A DNA stretch of 64,000 bases. It comes from Novosphingobium terrae (GTDB taxonomy: Bacteria > Pseudomonadota > Alphaproteobacteria > Sphingomonadales > Sphingomonadaceae). Positions 33,019 to 41,990 of this stretch are shown piece by piece. Below the pieces are notes generated by a model. That model saw only the letters and a program-made list of their open reading frames with translations, made no database searches and was not told the origin of the DNA. The position numbers and the translations under genes are program-made. The stretch covers positions 62,001 to 126,000 of the forward strand of contig NZ_JABVZR010000001.1 in the NCBI RefSeq assembly GCF_017163935.1. Reading direction: 5' to 3'. Position 1 is the first letter of the stretch; each line of letters starts with the position of its first letter.

Positions 33019-34175
33019 CCTTGCAAGGTGTTGGCCTGCTGGCGCGGGGCCTGCGCGGCGAACCATGGCACCAGCAGGCTAATCGCTTCTTCCACCAGCG
33101 CGGTGGAGACCGCGAAGGAAAAGCGCATGAAGCGGTGGCCATCCAGAGGATCGAAATCCACCCCCGGCGCGGTGCAGACGCCGGTCTCTTCCAGCAGGCG
33201 GGTGCAGAAGCTGATGCTATCGTCGGTCAGATGGCCGATGTCGGCCCAGATGTAGAAGGCGCCGTCGGGCGGGGCGATGCGCGCCAAGCCCATGGCGGGC
33301 AGGGCGGCCAGCATGAGTTCGCGGTTTTTCGCATAGGTGGCGATATGGCCTTCCAGCTCATCCTTCTCGTCGAAGGCGAGCAGGCCCGCATGCTGGCTCA
33401 GCACATGGGGGGTGAGGAACAGGTTGCTCATCCGCGCATAGGCGGCATCGACCAGATCGAGCGGGGCCACCAGCCAGCCCAGCCGCCAGCCGGGCATGCT
33501 GAAATATTTGGAGAAGCTGTTCACCACCAGAGCGTCCGGCGTATGCGCCAGCATGGTCTGCGTGGGGCCGGTGTAGGACAGGCCGTGGTAGATCTCATCC
33601 GAGATGATGCGGATGCCGCGTGCCTTGCAGACCTGCGCGATGGCTGCCAGTTCGGCGGGCGGGATGATCGTGCCGGTGGGGTTGGCGGGGCTGGCGATGA
33701 TCACCGCATCGGGGGCGGGCTCCAGCGCTTCCAGAGCGGCGGCGCTGATCTGATAGCCTTCCTCTGCGCCGCAGGGCAGCTCGACGGCTTCCATATGCAG
33801 CGCGCGCACCGTGTTGCGATAGGCGACATAGCCGGGCCGGGCCATCGCCACCCGCGCGCCCGGCGCCAGAGCGCTCGACAGCGCCAGCACCAGAGCGGGA
33901 GAGGCGCCGCTGGTCAGGATGACCTGCTCCGGGCGGATGGAGACGCCCTGCGTCTCGGCATAGTGAAGGGCGATGCGTTCCTTCAGCGGGCGGCTTTCCC
34001 AATAGCCCAGTGCGTCATTGTCCAGCACGCGATGCGCGGCGGCGATGGCGGCGGCGGGCGCGCTGGTGGAGGGCTGGCCGAACTCCATATGGATGATGCG
34101 GCGCCCCTGCGCTGCCAGTTCATGGGCACGCAGGCTGATCTGCATGGCGCGGAAGGGTTCGATCAGAGCGGTCAT
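33015..34175 (-). CDS. Class I/II PLP aminotransferase
   Basis: A 386-aa fold-type I aminotransferase. The PLP Lys lies in VNSFSKYFSMPGWRLGW; SPANPTGTI and IISDEIYHGLSY are the flanking cofactor blocks, and FMRFSF carries the C-terminal carboxylate-binding Arg. Sequence style is that of the aspartate/aromatic aminotransferase group annotated as AspC-like; substrate cannot be set. It is coupled by ATGA with the acyltransferase gene, an unexpected pairing. The ATG at 34175 begins MTALIEPFRAMQISLRAHEL. Confidence 0.9.
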   Translation of the reverse strand: MTALIEPFRAMQISLRAHELAAQGRRIIHMEFGQPSTSAPAAAIAAAHRVLDNDALGYWESRPLKERIALHYAETQGVSIRPEQVILTSGASPALVLALSSALAPGARVAMARPGYVAYRNTVRALHMEAVELPCGAEEGYQISAAALEALEPAPDAVIIASPANPTGTIIPPAELAAIAQVCKARGIRIISDEIYHGLSYTGPTQTMLAHTPDALVVNSFSKYFSMPGWRLGWLVAPLDLVDAAYARMSNLFLTPHVLSQHAGLLAFDEKDELEGHIATYAKNRELMLAALPAMGLARIAPPDGAFYIWADIGHLTDDSISFCTRLLEETGVCTAPGVDFDPLDGHRFMRFSFAVSTALVEEAISLLVPWFAAQAPRQQANTLQG

Positions 34176-34330
34176 GCGGGCGCCCTAGCACAGTGGCGGC
34201 GGGGCCCCAAGATGTGCGAAATTCGCGAGGTGTTCTAATTTTTGGGCGATTTGGCACATCAGATTGAGGGTTGACGCTGGGGGCCACCCTGTCCAACCGA
34301 AGTCACCTTCTGACGGGAACGCTTAGCCCT

Positions 34331-35302
34331 ATGTTCGCACGTATCAAATCCGCGCTTGATCCCTATATTCTCGCCCTGTTGGGCACAGTGGCGCTGGCCA
34401 GCCTGCTGCCCGCGCGTGGCGCTGCTGCCGAGGGGTTCGAATGGGCGGCCAATGCGGGCATCGTGCTGCTGTTCTTCCTGCATGGCGCCAAATTGTCGCG
34501 CGAGGCGATTGTGGCGGGCGCGGGGCATTGGCGGCTGCATCTGGCGGTGATGGCGGTGACCTTTGCGCTCTTCCCGCTGCTGGGGCTGGCGATCAAGGCG
34601 ATCCCCGGCCTGCCGGTGCTGATCGCCAGCGGGATGCTGTTCCTGACCCTGCTGCCCTCCACGGTGCAAAGCTCGATTGCCTTTACCTCCATCGCGCGGG
34701 GCAATGTGGCGGCGGCGATCTGCTCGGCGTCCTTCTCGAACATTCTGGGGCTGGTGATCACGCCTTTGCTGGCCGGGCTGCTGATGGGCGGGGCGGGAGC
34801 CCAGCTGTCGATCGGCTCGGTGGAGAAGATCATCGCGCAACTGCTGCTGCCCTTTATCGCGGGCCATCTGCTGCGCCCGGTGGTGGGCGGCTTTGTGGCG
34901 AAGCACAAGCAGCTGGTGGGCTATGTCGACCGTGGTTCGATCCTGCTGGTGGTCTATACCGCCTTTTCCGCCGCCGTGATCGGCGGGCTGTGGCACAAGC
35001 TGCCGCTGCCTCAGCTGGGCTTGATCCTGCTGCTCAATGTGGTGCTGCTGGCGATCGGGCTGGCTTCGACATGGAGTCTGGGCAAGCTGCTGGGCTTCAA
35101 GCGTGAGGATCAGATCGTGCTGCTGTTCTGCGGCAGCAAGAAGAGTCTGGCCAGCGGCGTGCCCATGGCGGGGGTGCTGTTTCCGCCTGCCGCCGTGGGT
35201 GTCGTGATCCTGCCGCTGATGCTGTTCCACCAGATCCAGCTGATGGCCTGCGCGGTGATCGCCAAGCAGCTGGCGGGGAGCAATCCCGGCGAGGAAGACT
35301 GA
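34331..35302 (+). CDS. Bile acid:sodium symporter-like transporter (PSR/SBF-like)
   Basis: A 323-aa membrane carrier with about ten helices. The segments LFFLHGAKLSREAI, LPSTVQSSIAFTSIARGNVAAA and FCGSKKSLASGVPMAGVLF are hallmarks of the SBF-like (PF13593, YfeH/P7-type) family, with a discontinuous helix around PSTVQSS for Na+ binding. ATG at 34331 fits, with no convincing earlier start. It is flanked by an aminotransferase (divergent) and kdgK (same strand, 85 bp). Organic anion import is the family role; the substrate is unknown. Confidence 0.88.
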   Translation: MFARIKSALDPYILALLGTVALASLLPARGAAAEGFEWAANAGIVLLFFLHGAKLSREAIVAGAGHWRLHLAVMAVTFALFPLLGLAIKAIPGLPVLIASGMLFLTLLPSTVQSSIAFTSIARGNVAAAICSASFSNILGLVITPLLAGLLMGGAGAQLSIGSVEKIIAQLLLPFIAGHLLRPVVGGFVAKHKQLVGYVDRGSILLVVYTAFSAAVIGGLWHKLPLPQLGLILLLNVVLLAIGLASTWSLGKLLGFKREDQIVLLFCGSKKSLASGVPMAGVLFPPAAVGVVILPLMLFHQIQLMACAVIAKQLAGSNPGEED

Positions 35303-35387
35303 TTGACTACCGGTGTCAGAGCGGGCTCGACGCGAAGGTGAGGGCAGGCTAGGGCTTGGTTTCGCATAAGATCGAGGGAGCGTTTGA

Positions 35388-36407
35388 ATGGGTTCGGTGA
35401 AGGGTCATGTCGTGTGTTTCGGCGAGGTCATGCTGCGTTTCGCCACGCCTGCGGGCCGCACCATTGCTGATGCACAAAGCCTGGACCTGACCATCGGCGG
35501 GGCCGAGGCCAATGTTGCCGTGGGGCTGGCCGCGATGGGGCATGAGGCGCGCTTTGTCGGCATGGTGCCCGAAGGCCCACTGGGCGCCAAGGCGCGCGGC
35601 GCGATTGCCGCCGCCGGGGTCGATACGCGGGGTTTCATCAACGGGCCGGGCCGGATGGGGCTCTATTTCCTTGAGGTCGGCGGTTCGCTGCGCCCCTCGG
35701 CCATCACCTATGACCGGGCGGGCAGCGCCTTTGCCAGCGCGAACCCTGAGGATTTCGATTTCGCCGCAGCGCTGGACGGCGCGGGCCTGTTCCATATCTC
35801 CGGCATCACCGCCGCGCTGGGCCCCAAGGGCGTCGCGCTGGCGCGCGCGGGCATGGCGGCGGCGCGCGCGGCGGGCGTGCCGATCTCCTTCGACTGCAAC
35901 TTCCGCGAGCGCCTCTGGAACGCCTGGGACAGCGATCCCAAGGGTATCCTCACCGATCTGATCGGCAACGCCACGATCCTCTTCGGCAACCACCGCGACA
36001 TGACGCTGCTGCTCGGCCGCCCCTTCTCGGGCGATGGTGCCGAGCGTCGGCGCGAGGCGGTGGAAGCGGCCTTCGATGCTTTCCCGAATTTGCAGGTGAT
36101 GGCCTCCACCGCGCGCCATCCCTTGACGCAGACGCATCACCGCCTCGCCGCGCGGGTCGATCTGCGTGAGGATCGCTTCCAGACTCAGGAGGTCGATATC
36201 ACCGATATCGTCGACCGCGTGGGGTCGGGCGATGCCTTTGCCGCCGGCGTGCTGACCGGCTGGCTGGAAGGCGGCGATGCGCGCAAGATGGCTGAACTGG
36301 GTCTGGCGATGAATGCGCTGAAGCATTCGCTGCATGGCGATCTGTTCCGCCTGCCGCGTGCCGAGGTGGAAGGGTTCACCGGCGCTGGTGGGGATGTTCG
36401 CCGCTGA
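35388..36407 (+). CDS. kdgK: 2-keto-3-deoxygluconate kinase (PfkB family)
   Basis: A 339-aa sugar kinase phosphorylating KDG to KDPG for the Entner-Doudoroff route. It opens with VVCFGEVMLRFATPAG and GGAEANVAVGLAAMGHE, includes SFDCNFRERLW, and ends with the PfkB signature VDRVGSGDAFAAGVLTGWL, whose Asp is the catalytic base. The FGEVMLR and SFDCNFR wording favours KdgK over fructokinase. It closes with a strong hairpin at 36415. No eda or edd lies near in the window. Confidence 0.9.
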   Translation: MGSVKGHVVCFGEVMLRFATPAGRTIADAQSLDLTIGGAEANVAVGLAAMGHEARFVGMVPEGPLGAKARGAIAAAGVDTRGFINGPGRMGLYFLEVGGSLRPSAITYDRAGSAFASANPEDFDFAAALDGAGLFHISGITAALGPKGVALARAGMAAARAAGVPISFDCNFRERLWNAWDSDPKGILTDLIGNATILFGNHRDMTLLLGRPFSGDGAERRREAVEAAFDAFPNLQVMASTARHPLTQTHHRLAARVDLREDRFQTQEVDITDIVDRVGSGDAFAAGVLTGWLEGGDARKMAELGLAMNALKHSLHGDLFRLPRAEVEGFTGAGGDVRR

Positions 36408-36414
36408 TGCGAAA

Positions 36415-36442
36415 ACCGGCGCCTCTTGAGGGAGGCGCCGGT
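36415..36442. terminator. Bidirectional hairpin between kdgK and the tas-like gene
   Basis: ACCGGCGCCTC (36415-36425) pairs with GAGGCGCCGGT (36432-36442) over a 6-nt loop in the 43-bp gap between two convergent stops. There is no T-run, but its place and 11-bp perfect stem indicate termination for both strands. Confidence 0.75.
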
Positions 36443-36450
36443 CGCAAGCC

Positions 36451-37491
36451 TCAGGGGCAGGGGTCGGGCAGGATCTGATAGACCTCTGCGATGGCCTTCA
36501 GGGCCTCTTCAGGCAGCCTGGTCAGGCTGCCTTCGATGTTTTCCTTCAACTGCTCCACGCTGGTCGCGCCGATGATCGAGCTGGTCACGAAATTGCGCGA
36601 GTACACAAAGCCCAGCGCCAGCTGCACCGGCGTCAGCCCCAGCGCATGGGCGATGCCCACATAGCGCGCGGTCGCCTCCTTCTCCTGAGGCACGACATAG
36701 CGCAGGAACTGCTTGGCCACATCCAGTCGCGATCCGGCGGGCACCGTGCCCCCCAGATATTTGCCCGAGAGATAGCCCGCGGCCAGCGGCGAATAGGCCA
36801 GCAGGCCCACATCCTCGCGCAGCGCGAACTCCGACAGGCCGCCCTCGAAGGTGCGGTTCAGCAGCGAATAGGCGTTCTGGATCGAGGCCACACGCGGCAG
36901 GCCCGCATCGCGTGCCAGACGCAGCGCCTCACCCACGCCCCAGGGCGTTTCGTTCGACAGGCCCACGGCGCGGATCTTTCCTGCCTTCACCAGATCAGCC
37001 ATCACGCTCAGCGTCTCTTCCAGCGAGACCACCTGCACATCATCGTTCAGCGCCTGCATCCCGCGCGCGCCGAACATCGGCACGCCGCGATCGGGCCAGT
37101 GCAGCTGATAGAGGTCGAGGTAATCGGTCTTCAGCCGCTTCAGGCTGCCGTCGATGGCCTCCTCGATGTTGCGGCGGTCCAGCCGGTTGCCGCCGCGCAA
37201 TTCATACCAGCGCGCCGGACCGGATACCTTGCTGGCCAGCACGATCTTGTCGCGCTTGCCGTTCTGGGCCAGCCAGTTGCCGATCATCGCCTCGGTATGG
37301 CCGAAGGTTTCCAGCTTGACCGGGGTGACCGGATACATCTCTGCGGTGTCGAGGAAATTGATGCCGTGATCGAGCGCGAAGTCGATCTGGGCATTGGCTT
37401 CATCCTGCGTGTTCTGCGAACCCCAGGTCATGGTGCCAAGACAGACGGCGCTGACCTGCATCCCGGTCTGGCCGAGAGGACGGTATTCCAT
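36451..37491 (-). CDS. tas: Aldo/keto reductase, Tas-like
   Basis: A 346-aa NADPH-dependent AKR, the exact length of E. coli Tas. MEYRPLGQTGMQVSAVCLGTMTWG opens the barrel; the tetrad is Asp in FLDTAEMYP, Tyr of AEMY, Lys in ASKVSG and His in YQLHWPD. SIIGATSVEQL binds the nucleotide. A palindromic operator-like site lies 37-54 bp upstream, so a TetR-type repressor may control it. The physiological substrate is unknown; the symbol is by similarity. Confidence 0.88.
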   Translation of the reverse strand: MEYRPLGQTGMQVSAVCLGTMTWGSQNTQDEANAQIDFALDHGINFLDTAEMYPVTPVKLETFGHTEAMIGNWLAQNGKRDKIVLASKVSGPARWYELRGGNRLDRRNIEEAIDGSLKRLKTDYLDLYQLHWPDRGVPMFGARGMQALNDDVQVVSLEETLSVMADLVKAGKIRAVGLSNETPWGVGEALRLARDAGLPRVASIQNAYSLLNRTFEGGLSEFALREDVGLLAYSPLAAGYLSGKYLGGTVPAGSRLDVAKQFLRYVVPQEKEATARYVGIAHALGLTPVQLALGFVYSRNFVTSSIIGATSVEQLKENIEGSLTRLPEEALKAIAEVYQILPDPCP

Positions 37492-37527
37492 GCAAATGCC
37501 TCATTGATAGGGGGGAGGGGGAGCAAT

Positions 37528-37545
37528 CTATACCGCTTGGTATAG
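37528..37545 (-). promoter_or_regulatory. Palindromic operator upstream of the tas-like reductase
   Basis: A perfect 7-bp inverted repeat, CTATACC-GCTT-GGTATAG, sits 37 bp before the tas-like start, inside a GC-rich context. This form (TATACC-N4-GGTATA) is typical of TetR/AcrR-type operators. No regulator gene is adjacent, so the repressor would be encoded elsewhere. Confidence 0.65.
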
Positions 37546-37575
37546 CCAGCGGATCGGCCCCCCGCAAGCGGCCCC

Positions 37576-38535
37576 TTACGCCGTGGCGAGCAGGCCCGTG
37601 GGCATGCTGGAGGAACGCCTCACCCAGCGCTCCACCAGTGCGATGGCCAGCAGCGCCACGCCCGCACCCAGAATCATGTCGGACAGGTAATGCACGCCCT
37701 CAATGGGGGTGGCCATCAGCATGGCGATGTTCATCGGCACCAGCAGCCAGCGCAGCCGGGGCGATTTCCACGCCCAGGCCAGATAGAGCACCCCGCTCAC
37801 CGTGTGAAAGCTGGGGGCGCAGACCAGACCCTGCAGCGCGCCCAGATCGATCTTGGGGATCAGATGCTCGCGCAGTTCGGGGATGATCACACCCTGCCAG
37901 CGCCCGCTGGTGGGCATATAGGGCACCGGGCCGTCAGTCAGATAATCCAGCGCGCCCTTGGCGGGCATCAGCGGGAAGACGGAGAGCGTCATCACCACCG
38001 CTGCCCAATAGGTCAGCAGGAACTGGCGCGCGCTGGCCTTCTCGCCCTTCCACGCCATGGAGAGGAACAGGATCGCCGGGGTGATGTAGATGTTCGAATA
38101 GGCCGCCTGTCCCAGATGCTGAAGCAGGGGAGACGCCGCCACCAGATGGTACAGCGCCAGCCAGTCGAAACCCAGCATCTGGTCGGCCCGCTCCAGCTCG
38201 GCATCGACGAAGCCATGCGACACACCCGCCAGCGCATAGCTGGCCAGCACGCCCAGCAGGCTGATGCACATGAAGGTCACGACATATTCGGCGAAATCGC
38301 GCAGCTTCTCGGCCGCGCCGCCCTTGGCGTCACGCAAGGCCCAGCGCAGCACGGCCAGCCCCACGAACCATGCGGAGAGAACCCAGAAGCGCGGCACCTC
38401 CGGATCGATCATCAGATCGATATGGATCAGAAGCGCGATGACCACCATGAAACTGGCCCCCAGGGCTCCCGCCAGCACGCGGCCGGGGATGAAAGGGGCA
38501 AGACGGTCGAATCGCTGTTTGAAAGGCTGGTCCAT
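37576..38535 (-). CDS. PAP2-type membrane phosphatase (inositolphosphotransferase-like)
   Basis: A 319-aa membrane protein with about seven helices. The PAP2 signature parts are CAPSFHTVSG (His as base) and GVHYLSDMILGAG (nucleophilic His); the first motif K-x6-RP is weak. This arrangement fits the Aur1/Ipt1-like PAP2 subset that handles phospholipid or sphingolipid headgroups; sphingomonads make glycosphingolipids, so a lipid role is possible. It lies 84 bp upstream of the operator/tas gene on the same strand. The substrate is unknown. Confidence 0.85.
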   Translation of the reverse strand: MDQPFKQRFDRLAPFIPGRVLAGALGASFMVVIALLIHIDLMIDPEVPRFWVLSAWFVGLAVLRWALRDAKGGAAEKLRDFAEYVVTFMCISLLGVLASYALAGVSHGFVDAELERADQMLGFDWLALYHLVAASPLLQHLGQAAYSNIYITPAILFLSMAWKGEKASARQFLLTYWAAVVMTLSVFPLMPAKGALDYLTDGPVPYMPTSGRWQGVIIPELREHLIPKIDLGALQGLVCAPSFHTVSGVLYLAWAWKSPRLRWLLVPMNIAMLMATPIEGVHYLSDMILGAGVALLAIALVERWVRRSSSMPTGLLATA

Positions 38536-38634
38536 GGGCCTCGGGAATCGCTGGAGCTGCGTTTTTGCTCCATGTGACGTTTTCGTGAAAATGCAAGCGG
38601 GGGTGCGATGAAGGGAGCTAAAGGAGAGAAGATA

Positions 38635-38835
38635 GATGCGAGGGTGCTACACCCTGGCGCTCCCGTTTCGTCTCCCGGCGCGATGGCGATGGCGCCGGGT
38701 CGTGCCGCGCGGCCTCACCGCGCCGCAGGCAAGATTCTTCCGCTCCGCAGGAGGTTTAGGCGCACCGATCGGGCGGCGCTAAGGCTTCGTCGGGAGACGT
38801 AACGGGGGTGCAGGGGGCGATGGTCCCCTGCCTTT
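38635..38835. repeat. Nested palindromic element, copy B (decayed right end) in a 488-bp gap
   Basis: The left end GATGCGAGGGTGCTACACCC (38635 on) with GGCGCTCCC matches copies A, C and D. CGTCTCCCG (38669-38677) pairs with CGGGAGACG (38791-38799), and CGCCGCAGGC occurs in the middle. The right end differs: in place of GCGAGGG-N7-CCCTCGC there is CAGGGG-GCGATGGT-CCCCTG (38811-38830), a hairpin like the one at 55844. The element lies between two divergent genes, unlike C and D. The remainder of the gap (38836-39023) shows no gene. Confidence 0.75.
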
Positions 38836-39023
38836 TAACCTTCATTCTGACCCAAACTATCGATTGCCCATGGCGGAACGGGACATTTTCCGCTAGGGCG
38901 CGCCCACTTTCGCTGTTGGTCCGCTGTTTCGGGGGCCGTTTTGGCGATGCCCTTTCCTTAGCGGCGTTCATGGCGCTCCTCGTCCCGAGGGGCGGCTACG
39001 CCCGTGCAGACCAGTAGAGATAG

Positions 39024-40778
39024 ATGCCTTTTTCTTCACTTCCCAAAGCCATTGCCGACGCCCTTGCCGCCAAGGGTTATGAGGCCCCCACGCCGGTTCA
39101 GGCCGCCGTCATCACCGAGGAGGCCGTGGGCCGCGACCTGCTGGTGTCGGCGCAGACCGGTTCGGGCAAGACGGTGGCTTTCGGCCTGGCCATGGCCAAC
39201 ACGCTGCTGGGCGATGCGCCTACGCTGCCTTATGCCGGTGCCCCGCGCGCTCTGGTGATCGCCCCCACGCGCGAACTGGCCCTGCAGGTCAGCCGCGAGC
39301 TGGAGTGGCTCTATCAGAAGGCCGGCGCCCGCATCGCCACCTGCGTCGGCGGCATGGACCCCAGCCGTGAGCGCCGCACCCTGTCGCATGGCGCGCATAT
39401 CGTGGTTGGCACCCCGGGCCGTCTGCGCGACCATCTGGAGCGCGGCGCGCTTGACCTGTCGGCGCTGCAGTTCGCGGTGCTCGACGAGGCTGACGAAATG
39501 CTCGACATGGGCTTCCGCGAGGATCTGGAGCAGATTCTCGACGGCACGCCCGAAGGCCGCCGCACCCTGCTGTTCTCGGCCACCATGCCCGCGCCGATCG
39601 CCGCGCTGGCCCGCCAGTATCAGCACAATGCGCTGCGCATCAGCACCATCGACACGCGCGAATCGCACAGCGACATCACCTACAACGCCGTGGCCGTCAG
39701 CCCGTCGGACATCGAGCATGCGGTGGTCAACCTGCTGCGCTTCCACGAGGCCGAGACGGCGATGCTGTTCTGCGCCACGCGTGACAACGTCCGCCACCTG
39801 CACGCCACGCTGGTCGAGCGCGGTTTCGCCGCCGTGGCCCTCTCGGGCGAGCATAGCCAGAATGAGCGCAACCACGCGCTGCAGGCTCTGCGCGATGGCC
39901 GTGCCCGCGTCTGCGTCGCCACCGACGTCGCCGCCCGCGGCATTGACGTCGCCACGCTGAGCCTCGTGATTCACGTCGAGCTGCCGCGCGACGCCGAAAC
40001 CCTGCAGCACCGCTCGGGCCGTACCGGCCGCGCTGGTCGCAAGGGCACCGCTGTGTTGGTCGTGCCCTATCCGCGTCGCCGCCGCATGGAGATGCTGCTG
40101 CGCTCGGCCCGCATCGCGGTCGAGTGGGTGCCCGTCCCCACCGCCGAGGCGATCCGCGCCAACGATCATGACCGCCTGCTGGCCACCCTGCTCGAACCCG
40201 TCGAGGTCTCCGAGGAGGACAACACGCTGGCCGAGGCTCTGCTGGCCCAGCGCACCCCTCAGGAAATCGCCGCGGCTTTGGTTCGCGCGCACCGCGCCCG
40301 CCTGCCTCAGCCCGAGGAAATGATCGAATCCGGCCCCGCCGAGGCCAACCGTGGCCCGCGCCGCGAAGGCTTCGACGATGTGGTGTGGTTCCGCATGGAC
40401 ATCGGCCGCCGCCAGAACGCCGATCCGCGCTGGCTGCTGCCGCTGCTGTGCCGCCGTGGCCACATCACCCGCGGCGAGATCGGCGCGATTCGCATCGGCG
40501 CCAATGAAACGCACTTCCAGGTGCCTCGCGCCGTGGAAGCCCGCTTCCGTGACGCCCTCGCCAAGACCGCCCGCGAAGGCGCCGAGGACGAGAGCGGCAT
40601 CCGCATCGAAACCGCCCCCGAGGCGCCGCGGGAAACCGCCCGCCGCAACGCGCGCCCGGGCAATGACGGCCCCCGCACCCCGCACCGCAAGGGCCCGCGC
40701 CCTCCCCACGGCGGCGGCAATCGTGAAGGTGGCCAGGGCGGCTGGCAGGGCAAGAAGGGCCCGCGCGAGCGCTATTGA
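39024..40778 (+). CDS. DEAD-box RNA helicase with C-terminal DbpA-like RNA-binding domain
   Basis: A 584-aa helicase. N-terminal RecA core: Q-motif around YEAPTPVQAAVI, motif I AQTGSGKT (43-50), DEAD in VLDEADEM, SATMP as motif III. Second RecA core: FCATRDNVRHL, ATDVAARGID and HRSGRTGRAG. It then has a DbpA/CsdA-type RRM-like domain at about 450-530 (WFRMDIGRRQNADPRWLLPL...RGEIGAIRIG) and a basic Arg/Pro/Gly tail. This favours ribosome assembly or cold-shock function. It is followed by the flavoprotein gene with a TGATG overlap. Confidence 0.93.
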   Translation: MPFSSLPKAIADALAAKGYEAPTPVQAAVITEEAVGRDLLVSAQTGSGKTVAFGLAMANTLLGDAPTLPYAGAPRALVIAPTRELALQVSRELEWLYQKAGARIATCVGGMDPSRERRTLSHGAHIVVGTPGRLRDHLERGALDLSALQFAVLDEADEMLDMGFREDLEQILDGTPEGRRTLLFSATMPAPIAALARQYQHNALRISTIDTRESHSDITYNAVAVSPSDIEHAVVNLLRFHEAETAMLFCATRDNVRHLHATLVERGFAAVALSGEHSQNERNHALQALRDGRARVCVATDVAARGIDVATLSLVIHVELPRDAETLQHRSGRTGRAGRKGTAVLVVPYPRRRRMEMLLRSARIAVEWVPVPTAEAIRANDHDRLLATLLEPVEVSEEDNTLAEALLAQRTPQEIAAALVRAHRARLPQPEEMIESGPAEANRGPRREGFDDVVWFRMDIGRRQNADPRWLLPLLCRRGHITRGEIGAIRIGANETHFQVPRAVEARFRDALAKTAREGAEDESGIRIETAPEAPRETARRNARPGNDGPRTPHRKGPRPPHGGGNREGGQGGWQGKKGPRERY

Positions 40779-41971
40779 TGCAGCAGCCCGCCGTGCCGAC
40801 CGATCTGCATGATGTCATCGTGCTGGGCGGCGGCGCGGCGGGGCTGATGTGCGCCCGCGTCGCGGGCCAGCGTGGCCGCCGCGTGCTGCTGGTGGACCAT
40901 GCCGAAGCTCCCGGCGCCAAGATCCTGATCTCTGGCGGCGGGCGCTGCAATTTCACGAATCTGGCCACCGCGCCTGACCGCTATCTGTCGAGCAACCCGC
41001 ATTTCGCCCGCTCGGCGCTGAGCCGCTACACCCCGCGCGACTTTCTCGAACTGGTCGAGGCTTATGGCATCGCCTGGCACGAAAAGACGCTGGGGCAGCT
41101 GTTCTGCGATGGCTCGGCCAAGCAGATCGTGGCGATGCTGCTGGAAGAATGCAGCATCGGTGGCGTCGAGATCGCCTGCGGGCGCGGCATCGGCGAGGTC
41201 CGCCACGCCGACGGCCTGTATCATGTGAGTTTCGGCACCCGCACTGCCAGCGCGCCATCTCTGGTGATCGCGACGGGTGGGCCCTCGATCCCCAAGATGG
41301 GCGCCACCGGCTTCGCCTATGATCTGGCCCGCCAGTTCGGCCTCAAGGTGGTGCAACCCCGCCCCGCGCTGGTGCCCCTGACGCTGAGCGGCGAGGAAGC
41401 CCTGTTCCGCGAACTATCCGGCGTGGCGACGCCCGTGATCGCCGAAGCCGGAAAGGCCAGCTTCCGCGAGGCGGCGCTCTTCACGCACAAAGGCCTCTCC
41501 GGCCCGGCGATTCTGCAGATTTCCTCCTACTGGAAGCACGGCGAGGCGATCTCCATCGACCTGCTGCCCGATGCCATCCCCGGCGCGCTGGTCGCCGCCA
41601 AGCAGGCCAACCCTCGCGCCGGTTTCGCGCGCACCCTGTCGCAGCATCTGCCGGAACGTCTGGCCGCAGCCCTTGCCGAGCGGCTGGCGCTGTCCGGAGA
41701 GCTGGGCACCATGACCGACAAGGCCCTGAACGCCGCGCAGGATCGCCTGCATGACTGGCGTTTCACCCCCAACGGCACCGAAGGCTATGCCAAGGCGGAA
41801 GTAACGGCGGGCGGGATCAGCACCGCCGACCTGTCCTCCAAGACCATGGAGGCCAAGAAGGTGCCCGGCCTGTATGCGATTGGTGAGGCCGTGGATGTGA
41901 CCGGCTGGCTGGGCGGTTACAATTTCCAATGGGCCTGGGCCAGCGGATGGGCCGCCGGGCAGGTGGTTTAA
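40778..41971 (+). CDS. HI0933/YhiN-family flavoprotein
   Basis: A 397-aa FAD protein with VIVLGGGAAGLMCARVAG as dinucleotide-binding motif and ISGGGRCNFTN, the family signature, at about residue 50-60; a C-terminal GEAVDVTGWLGGYNFQWAWASG places the flavin. The family includes YhiN and is grouped with BaiN-like NAD(P)/FAD oxidoreductases; the real substrate is not known. The ATG shares bases with the helicase stop (TGATG), so translation is coupled. It ends 20 bp before repeat element C. Confidence 0.88.
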   Translation: MQQPAVPTDLHDVIVLGGGAAGLMCARVAGQRGRRVLLVDHAEAPGAKILISGGGRCNFTNLATAPDRYLSSNPHFARSALSRYTPRDFLELVEAYGIAWHEKTLGQLFCDGSAKQIVAMLLEECSIGGVEIACGRGIGEVRHADGLYHVSFGTRTASAPSLVIATGGPSIPKMGATGFAYDLARQFGLKVVQPRPALVPLTLSGEEALFRELSGVATPVIAEAGKASFREAALFTHKGLSGPAILQISSYWKHGEAISIDLLPDAIPGALVAAKQANPRAGFARTLSQHLPERLAAALAERLALSGELGTMTDKALNAAQDRLHDWRFTPNGTEGYAKAEVTAGGISTADLSSKTMEAKKVPGLYAIGEAVDVTGWLGGYNFQWAWASGWAAGQVV

Positions 41972-41990
41972 GGGTTAGATAAAAAAGGAA

